A stretch of 28,122 nt of DNA from CAZNLS01 sp964573895 (GCA_964573895.1 CAZNLS010000024.1:1-28122), one strand, 5' to 3'. Counted from the stretch's first letter, positions 1 through 8,087 are shown. Notes: generated from the sequence alone by a model not told the origin. Numbers and translations: made by a program.

Positions 1-790
1 CACCCACTATTTTTATATTTTTTTTATAAACAGATCTTGAGCGAAATAATCTGACTGTTGTCATTAATGGTCCATCCCCGGCAATAATTAATTCTGCATT
101 CAGGCCCATTTTTAATGCCTTTTCAAATGCTGATATTGTCAGGTGAGGTCCTTTGCAATCCACTAACCTTCCTGCATATAAAATCTTTATCAATCCTTTT
201 TTTGGGCTTTTATCACATAAATGTGATTCGACTCCAAATTTTAAGACTCTGATTCTGGATGAATCAATTCCGATTTTAAGTAAATTTTTTTTTGTAAATT
301 CAGAATTTGCAATAAATATAGCTTTTTTTTGTATTTTTCTGGCAAAACCTGAATATTTATCATCATAAATTTTAGTAAAAGGGAATTTTAAACTTTTTAA
401 ATCCCAGCAAACATCATATCCGTGACAATGAATAAAAACTTTCTTCTTTGTCTTTAAAAGTATTTTTTGCATATCATATGCCTGAGTGAGGTAATGAATA
501 TAAAAAGTATTAAAATCATGTTTTTTCTCTAATTTAGAAACATTTCTTAATATCTGTTCCTTTTTTTTATCTTTATTCTTCAATTTATAATAAATTAGAG
601 GCAGCAATTTATATGGATAAATTAAATTATATAAAGGGATGCTTTTATAATAATTATCTGAGGTTTCCTGCTGGACACCTATAAATGTCAAATAAGGCTT
701 AATGTATTTAACCTGATTCCAAATCCATGACTCCGAATTTGCCAAAAAGTTCATTGAAAAGAAGGCTATTTTTAGATTAAAGTCTTTCAT
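1..790 (-). CDS. Glycosyltransferase, GT4-like (GT-B fold), C-terminus beyond the left edge
   Basis: The reading frame is open from ATG at 790 to the window edge, giving 263 residues and no stop, so the C-terminus is missing. The N-terminal half has the 'HCHGYD' motif at residues 121-126, typical of GT-B sugar transferases. It is followed by 'ANSEFTKKNLLKIGID' (about 161-176), the usual link to the donor-binding half. That half starts with 'YAGRLVDCKG' (205-214) and 'IIAGDGP' (235-241), the GT4 nucleotide-sugar signatures. No signal peptide is seen, so it is probably cytosolic or membrane-peripheral. It lies 55 bases downstream of the Wzt-like ATPase on the same strand, so it probably adds a sugar to the exported polysaccharide. 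Substrate and linkage cannot be read from the sequence. A weak GTGAGA ribosome-binding site precedes the ATG. The family is confident; the specific role is inference. Confidence 0.9.
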   Translation of the reverse strand, partial: MKDFNLKIAFFSMNFLANSESWIWNQVKYIKPYLTFIGVQQETSDNYYKSIPLYNLIYPYKLLPLIYYKLKNKDKKKEQILRNVSKLEKKHDFNTFYIHYLTQAYDMQKILLKTKKKVFIHCHGYDVCWDLKSLKFPFTKIYDDKYSGFARKIQKKAIFIANSEFTKKNLLKIGIDSSRIRVLKFGVESHLCDKSPKKGLIKILYAGRLVDCKGPHLTISAFEKALKMGLNAELIIAGDGPLMTTVRLFRSRSVYKKNIKIVG

Positions 791-814
791 ATAAAATTCT
801 CACACTTCATAATA

Positions 815-833
815 ATGAATAATAATTATTCAT
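815..833. repeat. 19-bp perfect AT-rich palindrome between ATPase and glycosyltransferase genes
   Basis: Arms ATGAATAAT and ATTATTCAT flank a single central A. It sits in the 55-base gap upstream of the glycosyltransferase start. It could be a protein-binding site or a weak AU hairpin that attenuates readthrough. It is too AT-rich to be a convincing intrinsic terminator. Confidence 0.4.
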
Positions 834-845
834 CTTCTATTTTTT

Positions 846-2048
846 TTATTTCAATTCCCACTTATGCGGAAAGTCAACATATCCATAATCTTTCATCCCC
901 CCTAAAACCTTAAACCTGAAAACATTAAATATTCTACTGTAAAAAGTAACCCTGGTTTTGTCTAATATATTTGCGGTAACCGAATAGAAACCGGGCATTA
1001 AGGGTAGCTTATCTAATATTAATTTAACACTTCCGTCACTTTTTATTATCCCGGAATTGACACCTCCAATATCACTCCTGATTCCTGTTATCTGAGTGCC
1101 GTCAACATTAAAAATTGCAATCGAGAAGACAGGATCTTTAACCTCCTTATTCACCGAATAAAAAATTTCGATGATCATTTTTTCATTTGTATTGAATTCC
1201 ATACTTTCTCCGGAATTTTTATCATATGCTTTTACACTATTTATAACTATTTCGTTTGTTCCGAATGATTTGGCTTTTTTCTTTTCCTTAAAAAATGAAT
1301 CCCGATATTTATCGATAATATCACTTGTGTTTCCTAAATAACATCCAAGAGATTTATCCAAAAAAAGAGTCTGATCACAAACTGTATTTATTAGATTTAA
1401 ATTATGAGAAACAAGAATTATTGAAATCCCTCTTTCCAATAATTCCACAATTTTTTTTTTTGACTTTGCCTGAAAATTCAAATCTCCCACAGACAATATT
1501 TCATCAACAAGTAAAATATCAGGGTCAGAATGAACAGCAATAGAAAAACCAAGCCGCACAAACATACCGCTGGAATAGAATTTTACCGGGGTATCAATGA
1601 ATTCTCCAATCTCGGCAAACTCTACAATCTGATCAAATTTCTTTTCTATTTCTCTCTTTTTCATTCCGAGAATTGCACCATTTAAATAGACATTCTCTCT
1701 TCCGGATAACATTGGATGAAAACCTGCTCCAACTTCAATCAATGCTCCTACTTTTCCTTTAATGGTAATCATTCCTTCATCAGGCCAAAAGATCCCGTTT
1801 AACATTTTTAAAAGAGTAGATTTCCCGGATCCGTTTGAACCGATAATTCCAAGTGTTTCACCCCTTTTAAGTGAAAAATTAACTTTTCTTACTGCCCAAA
1901 ATTCATCCTTCCTGAGATCTTTTAATTTTGCAGAAAAATTAAAAGTATTCTTTACAATATCCTGGATTCCGTAAATCATGGACCTTTTTAAAGATTTACA
2001 ATATTTTTTTGATACATTTTCAGCTTTTACAATTAAATTTTCTTTCAT
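846..2048 (-). CDS. wzt: ABC transporter ATP-binding protein for polysaccharide export (Wzt/TagH-like, with C-terminal Wzt-type domain)
   Basis: This ATPase powers export of a lipid-linked polysaccharide across the inner membrane with the permease encoded just upstream. The 400 residues show Walker A 'GSNGSGKST' (70-78), the ABC signature 'YSSGM' (158-162), Walker B 'DILLVDE' (177-183) and the switch histidine in 'VSH' (213-215). The 'GAGFHPMLSGRENVYLNG' stretch (107-124) is diagnostic of the O-antigen/teichoic-acid exporter subgroup. Residues from about 250 to 400 form an extra, mostly beta-type domain like the Wzt C-terminal carbohydrate-binding domain, which in studied systems recognises the capped end of the glycan. 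The start ATG overlaps the permease stop in a TAATG arrangement, preceded by GAGAGA, so the two are translationally coupled. The symbol is by family; the exported polymer is unknown. Confidence 0.93.
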   Translation of the reverse strand: MKENLIVKAENVSKKYCKSLKRSMIYGIQDIVKNTFNFSAKLKDLRKDEFWAVRKVNFSLKRGETLGIIGSNGSGKSTLLKMLNGIFWPDEGMITIKGKVGALIEVGAGFHPMLSGRENVYLNGAILGMKKREIEKKFDQIVEFAEIGEFIDTPVKFYSSGMFVRLGFSIAVHSDPDILLVDEILSVGDLNFQAKSKKKIVELLERGISIILVSHNLNLINTVCDQTLFLDKSLGCYLGNTSDIIDKYRDSFFKEKKKAKSFGTNEIVINSVKAYDKNSGESMEFNTNEKMIIEIFYSVNKEVKDPVFSIAIFNVDGTQITGIRSDIGGVNSGIIKSDGSVKLILDKLPLMPGFYSVTANILDKTRVTFYSRIFNVFRFKVLGGMKDYGYVDFPHKWELK

Positions 2049-2890
2049 TAAATTCTCTCTGCAATTCTTGTTTCAGTAATATGAAAAATCAAAATAAATA
2101 AAAGAAAAAATCCGATGGAACAAGCAGATGATATAAGATATGGGATTAAATTTGTCATATCTCCAAAAAGCACTAAATCTCTGGGGAAAGAAATTAAATA
2201 GTACAAAATATTATAATTGGAAATAGTTGAAAACAGACCGGTTTCGGGTTTTACATAAAGAACCGGTGTGAGTAATAAAAGAAATGTCATGATAACTGAA
2301 AGAATATTGCCGATATCTCTGAATATTCCATTTAAAATTGAAAAAATGAAACTAAAACCCATAGTAAAAAAAATAACAGGTAAAAACAGGAGAGGAATAA
2401 AAAATATATTTAAAGTAGGAGTGACACCGTAAACAAAAAAAAGTATTGAAACCAATATTAATTGAATCAGGCTTGAAACAAAAGCCCTTCCCATTGATGC
2501 AATAACAAGAGTTTTTTTTGAAAAATTAATTTTGACAATCATGGATCCCGCTTCAATTAAGGAGTTTGACCCGGAAATTAATCCGGTTGAAAAAAATTGC
2601 CAGAAAGATAATCCGAAAATTGCATAAATTGCATATGGAACTTTAATTTTCCCCAATACAAAGATTCCGGACCTGTTCAACAGTACAAATGTAAGTACAC
2701 TTAATATAGGAATAATAATCGCCCACAGTATACCAAAAAGAGATTGTTTATAGGCCGTAAATATATTCTTTTTAAAAAGTTGAAATAAGAGCCATTTATT
2801 ACTTTTTAATTCTTTAAAAATTTGTCGGTACATTGAAAAATACCCGTTTTTTAAAATATTATCGGGTTCATAAATTTTAATATCATCCAT
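2048..2890 (-). CDS. wzm: ABC-2 type polysaccharide export permease (Wzm/TagG-like)
   Basis: Membrane-spanning partner of the downstream ATPase, with about six hydrophobic segments. 'FKKNIFTAYKQSLFGILWAIIIPILSVLTFVLLNRSGI' is the classic start of the O-antigen/teichoic-acid ABC-2 permease domain. 'FRDIGNILSVIMTFLLLLTPVLY' (with the first acidic residue after Arg) is its conserved C-terminal half. The frame is open to an ATG at 2929 (293 aa), but I prefer the ATG at 2890 (280 aa). It begins MDDIKIYEP, which fits the short cytosolic lead of this family (an I-E-P motif before the first helix). A TATAAT box at 2903-2898 also lies 7 nt upstream of it. Neither start has a Shine-Dalgarno sequence. 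Family assignment is strong; the exact start is uncertain. Confidence 0.9.
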   Translation of the reverse strand: MDDIKIYEPDNILKNGYFSMYRQIFKELKSNKWLLFQLFKKNIFTAYKQSLFGILWAIIIPILSVLTFVLLNRSGIFVLGKIKVPYAIYAIFGLSFWQFFSTGLISGSNSLIEAGSMIVKINFSKKTLVIASMGRAFVSSLIQLILVSILFFVYGVTPTLNIFFIPLLFLPVIFFTMGFSFIFSILNGIFRDIGNILSVIMTFLLLLTPVLYVKPETGLFSTISNYNILYYLISFPRDLVLFGDMTNLIPYLISSACSIGFFLLFILIFHITETRIAERI

Positions 2891-2897
2891 TATTAAA

Positions 2898-2924
2898 ATT
2901 ATACAAGAATAAAAAAGAAAACAA
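2898..2924 (-). promoter_or_regulatory. Candidate sigma70-type promoter for the wzm-wzt block
   Basis: A perfect TATAAT (2903-2898) has a TTGTTT-like -35 (2924-2919) at a short 15-bp spacing. Transcription would begin at or next to the ATG at 2890, implying a leaderless message. The -35 is weak, so confidence is limited. Confidence 0.4.
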
Positions 2925-3006
2925 TACATCAGAATTCGAACTGATTTTAAAAAAACACTGCCTTTAACTTACTCAATTTGAAATAATGTAATTTACTATT
3001 TAGATT

Positions 3007-3342
3007 TTAACGTTTTTTCTTTGTATTTTTCCCGGAAGTTTTCTTGAAAATCACTACTTTTTCATTTTTTTTCATAAGCCACAATTTTTCTCTTGCTCGT
3101 TTTTCCAGCACCAGCGGATTACGTTTGAGTTCATCTATTTCCTTCTGAAGACCTGCTTTTTTTGCCTTCAGTAATTCTATATTTTTTTTCAGATTTTCAA
3201 TTTTTTTTCTGGAGTGTAAAATTTCAACAATACCGTTATTTCCAAAAAAAAAGGTAAGTACGAGTATTAAAAGAAAAAAAAGTATAAGAAAATACAAACC
3301 TTTCTTTTTCAGACCGGAATTCCTGTTTTTTTGTTTAGGCAA
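3007..3342 (-). CDS. FtsB/DivIC-family cell division protein (septum formation initiator)
   Basis: Small bitopic protein of 111 residues: a lysine-rich cytosolic tail (1-14), one membrane helix (about 15-33), then a coiled coil (about 43-76). It ends in the motif region 'NPLVLEKRAREKLWLMKKNEKVV', which matches the conserved end of FtsB/DivIC proteins. The family forms the FtsQ-FtsL-FtsB (DivIB-FtsL-DivIC) bridge that activates septal peptidoglycan synthesis. The start codon is TTG, supported by GGAG seven bases upstream. No ATG lies nearby in frame. It is the last gene of the uppS-cdsA-dxr-rseP run, 76 bases after the lipoprotein gene. FtsB versus DivIC cannot be told apart here, so no symbol is given. 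Confidence 0.85.
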   Translation of the reverse strand: MPKQKNRNSGLKKKGLYFLILFFLLILVLTFFFGNNGIVEILHSRKKIENLKKNIELLKAKKAGLQKEIDELKRNPLVLEKRAREKLWLMKKNEKVVIFKKTSGKNTKKKR

Positions 3343-3418
3343 ATTTCAACTCCGGTCTAAATATGAATTATTAATTTCACTCATTACTTTTATGTTGTAG
3401 CATAGTCACTGCCTTTTC

Positions 3419-3877
3419 TCAATTAGTACCGGAATTATTCTTCTGAATTATAAATTTTTTGAATCCTAAAATTCTTCTTCCTGATCTTACTATAACATAC
3501 CATTCACCCGGTTTTTTTGTGAATTTTTCCTTCTCCAATATATCCCATGCGATAAAATATTCAAGAAAAACCTTTTTATTATTTACAGGAATTGGATTTG
3601 ATATCTTTACAAGTTTTCTGTCCGCATCAAACCAGCTCCATCTGATTTTTTCCGATTTTTCAATATTGTTTACCTTTATGACACCAAAGATCCGCTCATT
3701 TTCTATACTGACAGGATCATCCTTAATATTTCCGGTAAGATCTCTGTCCTCCACACTTTTTAATACTGTAATATAATCAGTTATAAGGTCCGGATCATCG
3801 GGGAGCTCTACTTTAAATCTTATGCATGACACTGAAAAAATGAGAACTGCCGAAAGAATTATTGCTCTTCTAATCAT
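3419..3877 (-). CDS. Putative lipoprotein of unknown function
   Basis: The 152-residue protein is not recognised. It starts with an N-terminal export signal 'MIRRAIILSAVLIFSVSC'. Cys18 in 'FSVSC' could be a lipobox cysteine, though position -3 is Ser, which is not ideal. The mature part has alternating hydrophobic/polar beta-like segments ('IRWSWFDADRKLV', 'GEWYVIVRSGRRILGFKKFII'), suggesting a small beta-sandwich. It lies 13 bases after the rseP stop, so it is probably co-transcribed. No Shine-Dalgarno sequence is visible before the ATG, which may rely on coupling to rseP. Its position between rseP and an FtsB-like gene hints at an envelope role, but nothing in the sequence proves that. Confidence 0.7.
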   Translation of the reverse strand: MIRRAIILSAVLIFSVSCIRFKVELPDDPDLITDYITVLKSVEDRDLTGNIKDDPVSIENERIFGVIKVNNIEKSEKIRWSWFDADRKLVKISNPIPVNNKKVFLEYFIAWDILEKEKFTKKPGEWYVIVRSGRRILGFKKFIIQKNNSGTN

Positions 3878-3890
3878 TGAAGGGAATTAT

Positions 3891-5228
3891 TCAAAATGGT
3901 AAAAATGAATTCCATCCGTTCGGGAGAACTTTTGCAATATCATTCATTATCACAAAGCCCATTAAAAGCAGCAGCAGGAGGAAACCTGTATTTATAAGCG
4001 CAGCCTTAACTTTCATTGAGAATTCCCTTCGGATTATCGCTTCAACTGAATAAATCATCATATGGCCTCCATCCAGTGCAGGAATCGGGAAAAGATTAAC
4101 TATCCCGAGTTGGAGTGAAATGAATGCAATCACCATAAAAAATTCTGAGATCCCGGATTCTATCGCCTTTTGCGAAAACTTTGCAATCTCTATTGGTCCG
4201 GAAAGATTTTTGGGTGAAAGTTTCCCTATTATCATTTTTTTAAATGCACTGAATACCAATGTAGTGAGTCTTTTTATATCTTTAAAACTCTTGGATATCG
4301 CACCGAACAATCCATATTTTTTAACTATAACCGGGGAATATCTTATCAATTGTACCCCTATTTCACCTTTTTTGTCCTCTCCCAATCTTGGAGTCACTGA
4401 TTTATAAAGTCTCTTTTTCCCTCTTAAAATTTCCAGCGTTATAGGTTTCCCGGTATTTGAAGAAATCAAACGAATTATATTAAGAGGATTAACGGTTTTC
4501 CCTGATATTGCTAAAATAATATCATTTTTCATTAGTCCGGATGATTCGGCAGGGGAGTCTTTTGATACTTCAAAAATCTGAACTTTGAAATCCCAGGAAA
4601 TTCCTATTTCTCCAATATTATATTTGTTGTCACCTCTCACATTTACTACAATGTAAAAATCCCTTAAACCTCTTCTATAATGAATTTTAACCGGAAGATC
4701 AGGATTTGAACCTATTTCCAACTCCAGATCCTTCCAGTTCTTCACAGGTTCTCCATTAACTTCGAGTATCAGGTCCCCGGTATTCAAGCCGGCTTTTTCA
4801 GCAGGTGAATTAGGCTCAATTAACCCTATTAAGGGAGGTTCGAATTTGTAAACTTCAGATTCAACACCAGTTATATTTAAAGAAGTCAGTATCAAAACAG
4901 CAAGAAGAACATTCATTAGAGGCCCCATGAATAGAATAAATATTTTCTGTGCCCTGTTTTTCGAATGAAAATCATAAGGCTTAGGGTCCTTTTCATCATA
5001 ATCTTCTTCTCCGGACAATTTTACATAACCTCCAATCGGGAAAAGACTAACCCTGAAATCGGTATCACCGATTTTCTTACCGAATAACTTCTTTCCCATT
5101 CCAAATGAAAATGTTTCTACCTTAACTCCGACTATTCTTGCTGCCATAAAGTGCCCGAACTCATGAACAAGAACTATAATGCCGAGAACTACCGTAAAAG
5201 TTATAATTGTATATATAAAGTTCATCAA
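3891..5228 (-). CDS. rseP: Site-2 protease RseP-like zinc metalloprotease (M50)
   Basis: Intramembrane protease that cleaves membrane-bound regulators such as anti-sigma factors; in some bacteria the family also clears signal peptides. The active-site motif HEFGH is at residues 22-26 inside the first membrane helix. The third zinc ligand motif, 'NLFPIPALDGGH', carries Asp near 386. Between them are two PDZ domains: about 128-205 ('LIEPNSPAEKAGLNTGDLILEVNGEPV') and about 206-290 ('KDSPAESSGLMKNDIILAISG'). The 445-residue length matches the family. Two consecutive ATGs at the start follow a GGAG site by seven bases. It lies nine bases after dxr, in the widespread uppS-cdsA-dxr-rseP order. The substrate here is unknown; no sigma/anti-sigma pair is in the window. 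Confidence 0.96.
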   Translation of the reverse strand: MMNFIYTIITFTVVLGIIVLVHEFGHFMAARIVGVKVETFSFGMGKKLFGKKIGDTDFRVSLFPIGGYVKLSGEEDYDEKDPKPYDFHSKNRAQKIFILFMGPLMNVLLAVLILTSLNITGVESEVYKFEPPLIGLIEPNSPAEKAGLNTGDLILEVNGEPVKNWKDLELEIGSNPDLPVKIHYRRGLRDFYIVVNVRGDNKYNIGEIGISWDFKVQIFEVSKDSPAESSGLMKNDIILAISGKTVNPLNIIRLISSNTGKPITLEILRGKKRLYKSVTPRLGEDKKGEIGVQLIRYSPVIVKKYGLFGAISKSFKDIKRLTTLVFSAFKKMIIGKLSPKNLSGPIEIAKFSQKAIESGISEFFMVIAFISLQLGIVNLFPIPALDGGHMMIYSVEAIIRREFSMKVKAALINTGFLLLLLLMGFVIMNDIAKVLPNGWNSFLPF

Positions 5229-5237
5229 AATTCTCCG

Positions 5238-6395
5238 TTAAATAAATTTTCGGGATATAATCTCTTTCGTTTTTAATTTTGTATCCGAAATCCTTGAAAT
5301 AATCTCATCTATATCCTGAGGCATTCTGCCATCAGCCGTCTGAAGCATTTCATAAACTATTTTGTAAATATCCGTAAATAAGATATCTCCTCTTATAAAA
5401 GAATCGACAGCAACTTCATTTGAAGCATTAAATATAAGTCCGCTGTCATTTCCCTTTTCGAAGACTTCAAGAGCCATATCAATAGATGGAAATTTCGCCG
5501 AATTCACTTCAAAAAACTCCATTTTACCCAATTTTGAAAAATTAAGTTCCTCAATCAAACCATTTTTTCTCTCGGGATAATTTAGAGAATATTGAATTGG
5601 AAGACGCATGTCAGGGGTACTTATTTGCGCAAGAATTGATGCATCATTATACTCAACCATTGAATGAATAATACTCTGAGGATGGATAATTACATCGATC
5701 TCTCCTTTTTTCAGATTAAAAAGATATTTTGATTCCACAATTTCAAGTGCTTTATTCATCAGCGTTGCAGAATCAATAGTAATCTTTTTCCCCATATTCC
5801 ATGTCGGGTGCTGAAGTGCATCATTTACTGAAATGTTTTTAAATTCTTTCAAATCCCTGTTAAAAAAAGGCCCGCCCGATGCTGTCAGGATTACTTTTTT
5901 TAGATTTTCCCGCCTGTTTCCTTCAAGAACCTGAAATATTGCACTCTGTTCACTGTCCACCGGGATTAATTCGGATCCCGATTTTTCAAGACTTTTGTTC
6001 ATAAGGTCACCGGCTGCAACCATGGTTTCCTTGTTTGCAAGACAAATTCGATAACCTTTTTTTATTGCCTCTAAAGTTGCTTTTAACGCCGTTGTCCCCG
6101 GAATTGCAACTATTACCGTATCTATATCATACTCAGAAACAGCTTTGAATATTCCTTCACTTCCGGATGCAATATCCAGATCCGGAAATTCTTTTTTGAT
6201 TTTATCTATATCCGGAACATTTCGTACAGCGGCAAATGACGGAGAGAACTCCTTAATCTGATCCAACAGGATATCAATATTTTCTCCGCAGACAAGACTT
6301 ACAACATTAAAACTTTCCGGATCATTTCTGATCACATCGAGTGAACTGAGCCCGATCGATCCGGTCGATCCCAGGACTGAAATATTCCTCTTCAA
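5238..6395 (-). CDS. dxr: 1-deoxy-D-xylulose 5-phosphate reductoisomerase
   Basis: Catalyses the NADPH-dependent conversion of DXP to 2-C-methyl-D-erythritol 4-phosphate, the committed step of the MEP isoprenoid pathway, in the cytosol. Seen: NADPH-binding 'GSTGSIG' (9-15), 'LANKETMVAAGD' (119-130), metal ligands Asp147 and Glu149 in 'VDSEQSA', and the third ligand Glu218 in 'SATLMNKALE'. The flexible-loop region 'HPTWNMGKKITIDSA' (196-210) is also present. At 385 residues it is full length. The start is TTG with GGGAG nine bases upstream; no in-frame ATG fits before the Rossmann motif. It follows cdsA by 18 bases. Its product feeds the prenyl substrates used by UppS in the same operon. Confidence 0.98.
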   Translation of the reverse strand: MKRNISVLGSTGSIGLSSLDVIRNDPESFNVVSLVCGENIDILLDQIKEFSPSFAAVRNVPDIDKIKKEFPDLDIASGSEGIFKAVSEYDIDTVIVAIPGTTALKATLEAIKKGYRICLANKETMVAAGDLMNKSLEKSGSELIPVDSEQSAIFQVLEGNRRENLKKVILTASGGPFFNRDLKEFKNISVNDALQHPTWNMGKKITIDSATLMNKALEIVESKYLFNLKKGEIDVIIHPQSIIHSMVEYNDASILAQISTPDMRLPIQYSLNYPERKNGLIEELNFSKLGKMEFFEVNSAKFPSIDMALEVFEKGNDSGLIFNASNEVAVDSFIRGDILFTDIYKIVYEMLQTADGRMPQDIDEIISRISDTKLKTKEIISRKFI

Positions 6396-6413
6396 CTCAA
6401 TATTCTCCCGGTC

Positions 6414-7214
6414 TCATCTCCAAAGCAGTTTAATTATAAAATAAAGCAGCGGTGCACAGAAGATATAGCTGTCTATCCTGTCAAATATCCCTCCGTGACC
6501 CGGCAGGATTGAACCCGAATCCTTTTTTCCGGAGGCTCTTTTGAATAAAGATTCTATCGGATCAGAGATCTGGGAAATCATACCTATCAGCGAGCCTGTG
6601 ATGACTACGACAGGGAGTCCGGCATCGACGGGGAAAATTTTAACTATCAGCCAGGATGAAATCCCGGCTGTAAAAATCGCTGCAATTAATCCCTCTAAAG
6701 ATTTATTGGGTGATGCAACCGGGTATATTTTGTGCTTTCCGAAAGGTTTACCTATAAAATATGCTCCCGAGTCGCCGACTGCTATTACAAAAATCAGAAA
6801 AAACAGAAAATTTGGTCCAAGTCTTCTTAGCAAAAGTAAGAAAAAGAGGGGAATAATCAGATAAAAAACCGCAAGCACATGGATCCCGAAATCCCGGATA
6901 AAATTTTCAAGTCGTTCCTTGTTATTAGTTGTAAATAGGAAATAAACTCCCGTCAGCATAACAGTTCCAAATATTGACTGTGATAATCCGGGTTTACCAA
7001 ATGTGAAATATCCGGCTATTATCAGTCCGTTAAGTGCTAAAACAACAAATGATTTATTTACAGGTCTGCACAATGTGATAAATTCAATTACGCTTAACAT
7101 AATAATAATAAATACCATAAGCGAGAATAGTTTGTCCGGAAGATAATTAATGGCTGCAATTGCAAATATTATTAGAAAAAACGCTGTAATTGTTCTTGTT
7201 ATAAATTCTTTCAT
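6414..7214 (-). CDS. cdsA: Phosphatidate cytidylyltransferase (CDP-diglyceride synthase)
   Basis: Makes CDP-diacylglycerol from phosphatidic acid and CTP at the inner membrane, the branch point for anionic and zwitterionic phospholipids. The 266-residue protein is almost entirely hydrophobic helices. It ends in the CDP-alcohol signature 'FKRASGKKDSGSILPGHGGIFDRIDSYIF' (about residues 222-250), with the conserved K-KD and PGHGG-DR-D residues intact. 'GDSGAYFIGKPFGKHK' (about 146-161) is the other conserved loop. The start overlaps the uppS stop by ATGA, with GGAG just upstream, so translation is coupled. The phosphatidic acid it uses could come from the acyltransferase encoded at 23514. Confidence 0.97.
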   Translation of the reverse strand: MKEFITRTITAFFLIIFAIAAINYLPDKLFSLMVFIIIMLSVIEFITLCRPVNKSFVVLALNGLIIAGYFTFGKPGLSQSIFGTVMLTGVYFLFTTNNKERLENFIRDFGIHVLAVFYLIIPLFFLLLLRRLGPNFLFFLIFVIAVGDSGAYFIGKPFGKHKIYPVASPNKSLEGLIAAIFTAGISSWLIVKIFPVDAGLPVVVITGSLIGMISQISDPIESLFKRASGKKDSGSILPGHGGIFDRIDSYIFCAPLLYFIIKLLWR

Positions 7215-7969
7215 ATTGCTCCGTAACGTCTCTCTCTTTTCTGATACTCAATTATTGCCCCGAGAAATTCTTTCAATCTGAAATCAGGCCATAATGTTTC
7301 TGTGAAATAAAGTTCTGAATATGCGGTCTGAAAAAGCAGAAAATTGGATATTCTCATTTCACCTGATGTCCTTATTAAAAGATCCGGGTCAGGTATGCTT
7401 CCTGTTTGAAGATAACTCCTGAATAAATCTTCATCAATATTTGCTGAGCCTACCCCATCTTTAACAATTTTTTTTGCTGCTCTAATAATTTCATCCCTGC
7501 TTCCGTAATTGAGGGCAAGTGTCAGGTTCATTCCTGAAAATTTTCCAGAACTTTTGATCGTTTCTTTAAGTTTATTTTTGAGTAGTTCCGGAAGTTTCTC
7601 TATATCACCTATGACGGAAAGCCTTATATTATTCTTTTCCAGCAGCCCGCTATTTTTTATAAGATTTTCATAGAGCATTTTCATCAAAGTGCTGACCTCT
7701 TTTTTTGGCCTTTTCCAGTTTTCACTTGAAAAAGTAAAAAGTGTCAGGTAACCGATATTCAGCCTTGCACAGTTTTCCGCAATTAATCTGGCAGATTCAG
7801 CACCAACTTTGTGACCCTCAATTCGTGACCTTCCTTTAGATTCAGCCCATCTTCCATTTCCATCCATTATTACAGCAATATGATCCGGTATCTTTGATTC
7901 ATCTATTTTTTTTAGAAGATCGTCTTCCTCAGTCCCCTCATTTACAATTCCGGAAAATCTTTCTAACAT
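7211..7969 (-). CDS. uppS: Undecaprenyl (polyprenyl) diphosphate synthase, cis-prenyltransferase
   Basis: Builds the C55-type lipid carrier diphosphate from farnesyl diphosphate and IPP, needed for peptidoglycan and surface polysaccharide. The 'IMDGNGRWAESKGRSRIEGH' block (34-53) carries the catalytic Asp36 and substrate-binding Arg/Trp. 'LFTFSSENWKRP' and the C-terminal 'DLLIRTSGEMRISNFLLFQTAYSELYF' complete the family signature. The 252-residue protein has about 28 residues before the conserved I-P-x-H-I-A-V-I-M-D-G core. ATG at 7969 is the only plausible start; the next in-frame ATG is the catalytic motif itself. There is no Shine-Dalgarno sequence. A consensus promoter places transcription onset essentially at the ATG, so the mRNA is probably leaderless. 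It is first gene of the operon and divergent from the gene at 8115. Confidence 0.97.
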   Translation of the reverse strand: MLERFSGIVNEGTEEDDLLKKIDESKIPDHIAVIMDGNGRWAESKGRSRIEGHKVGAESARLIAENCARLNIGYLTLFTFSSENWKRPKKEVSTLMKMLYENLIKNSGLLEKNNIRLSVIGDIEKLPELLKNKLKETIKSSGKFSGMNLTLALNYGSRDEIIRAAKKIVKDGVGSANIDEDLFRSYLQTGSIPDPDLLIRTSGEMRISNFLLFQTAYSELYFTETLWPDFRLKEFLGAIIEYQKRERRYGAI

Positions 7970-7975
7970 TGAAAG

Positions 7976-8004
7976 ATTATAATTTTAAAGACAATCAAAG
8001 TCAA
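7976..8004 (-). promoter_or_regulatory. Strong sigma70-type promoter for the uppS-cdsA-dxr-rseP operon
   Basis: TTGACT (8004-7999), a 17-bp spacer, then a perfect TATAAT (7981-7976). The hexamer ends six bases before the uppS ATG. With usual spacing, transcription starts at or beside the A of that ATG. Confidence 0.8.
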
Positions 8005-8058
8005 TAACAGCCGATAATGCTATTTTTTTTCTGAGAAAAAAATTCAAAAAAGATTTAC

Positions 8059-8087
8059 TTGAAATACATGAGAGATTTCGGTAAAAT
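8059..8087 (+). promoter_or_regulatory. Sigma70-type promoter for the gene at 8115
   Basis: TTGAAA (8059-8064), a 17-bp spacer, then TAAAAT (8082-8087). This leaves a leader of about 20 bases containing AGGAG (8103-8107) before the ATG. It is divergent from the uppS promoter in the same 145-bp gap. Confidence 0.7.

Noticed and set aside
153..368. Open frame of 71 codons on the plus strand
   Set aside because: It lies antisense inside the glycosyltransferase gene, whose GT4 motifs are clear. It has no ribosome-binding site or recognisable sequence.
2956..3416. The 10-mer CACTGCCTTT occurs in two neighbouring gaps (2956-2965 and 3407-3416)
   Set aside because: Only ten bases match, flanking sequence differs, and no pairing or spacing logic was found; likely coincidence.
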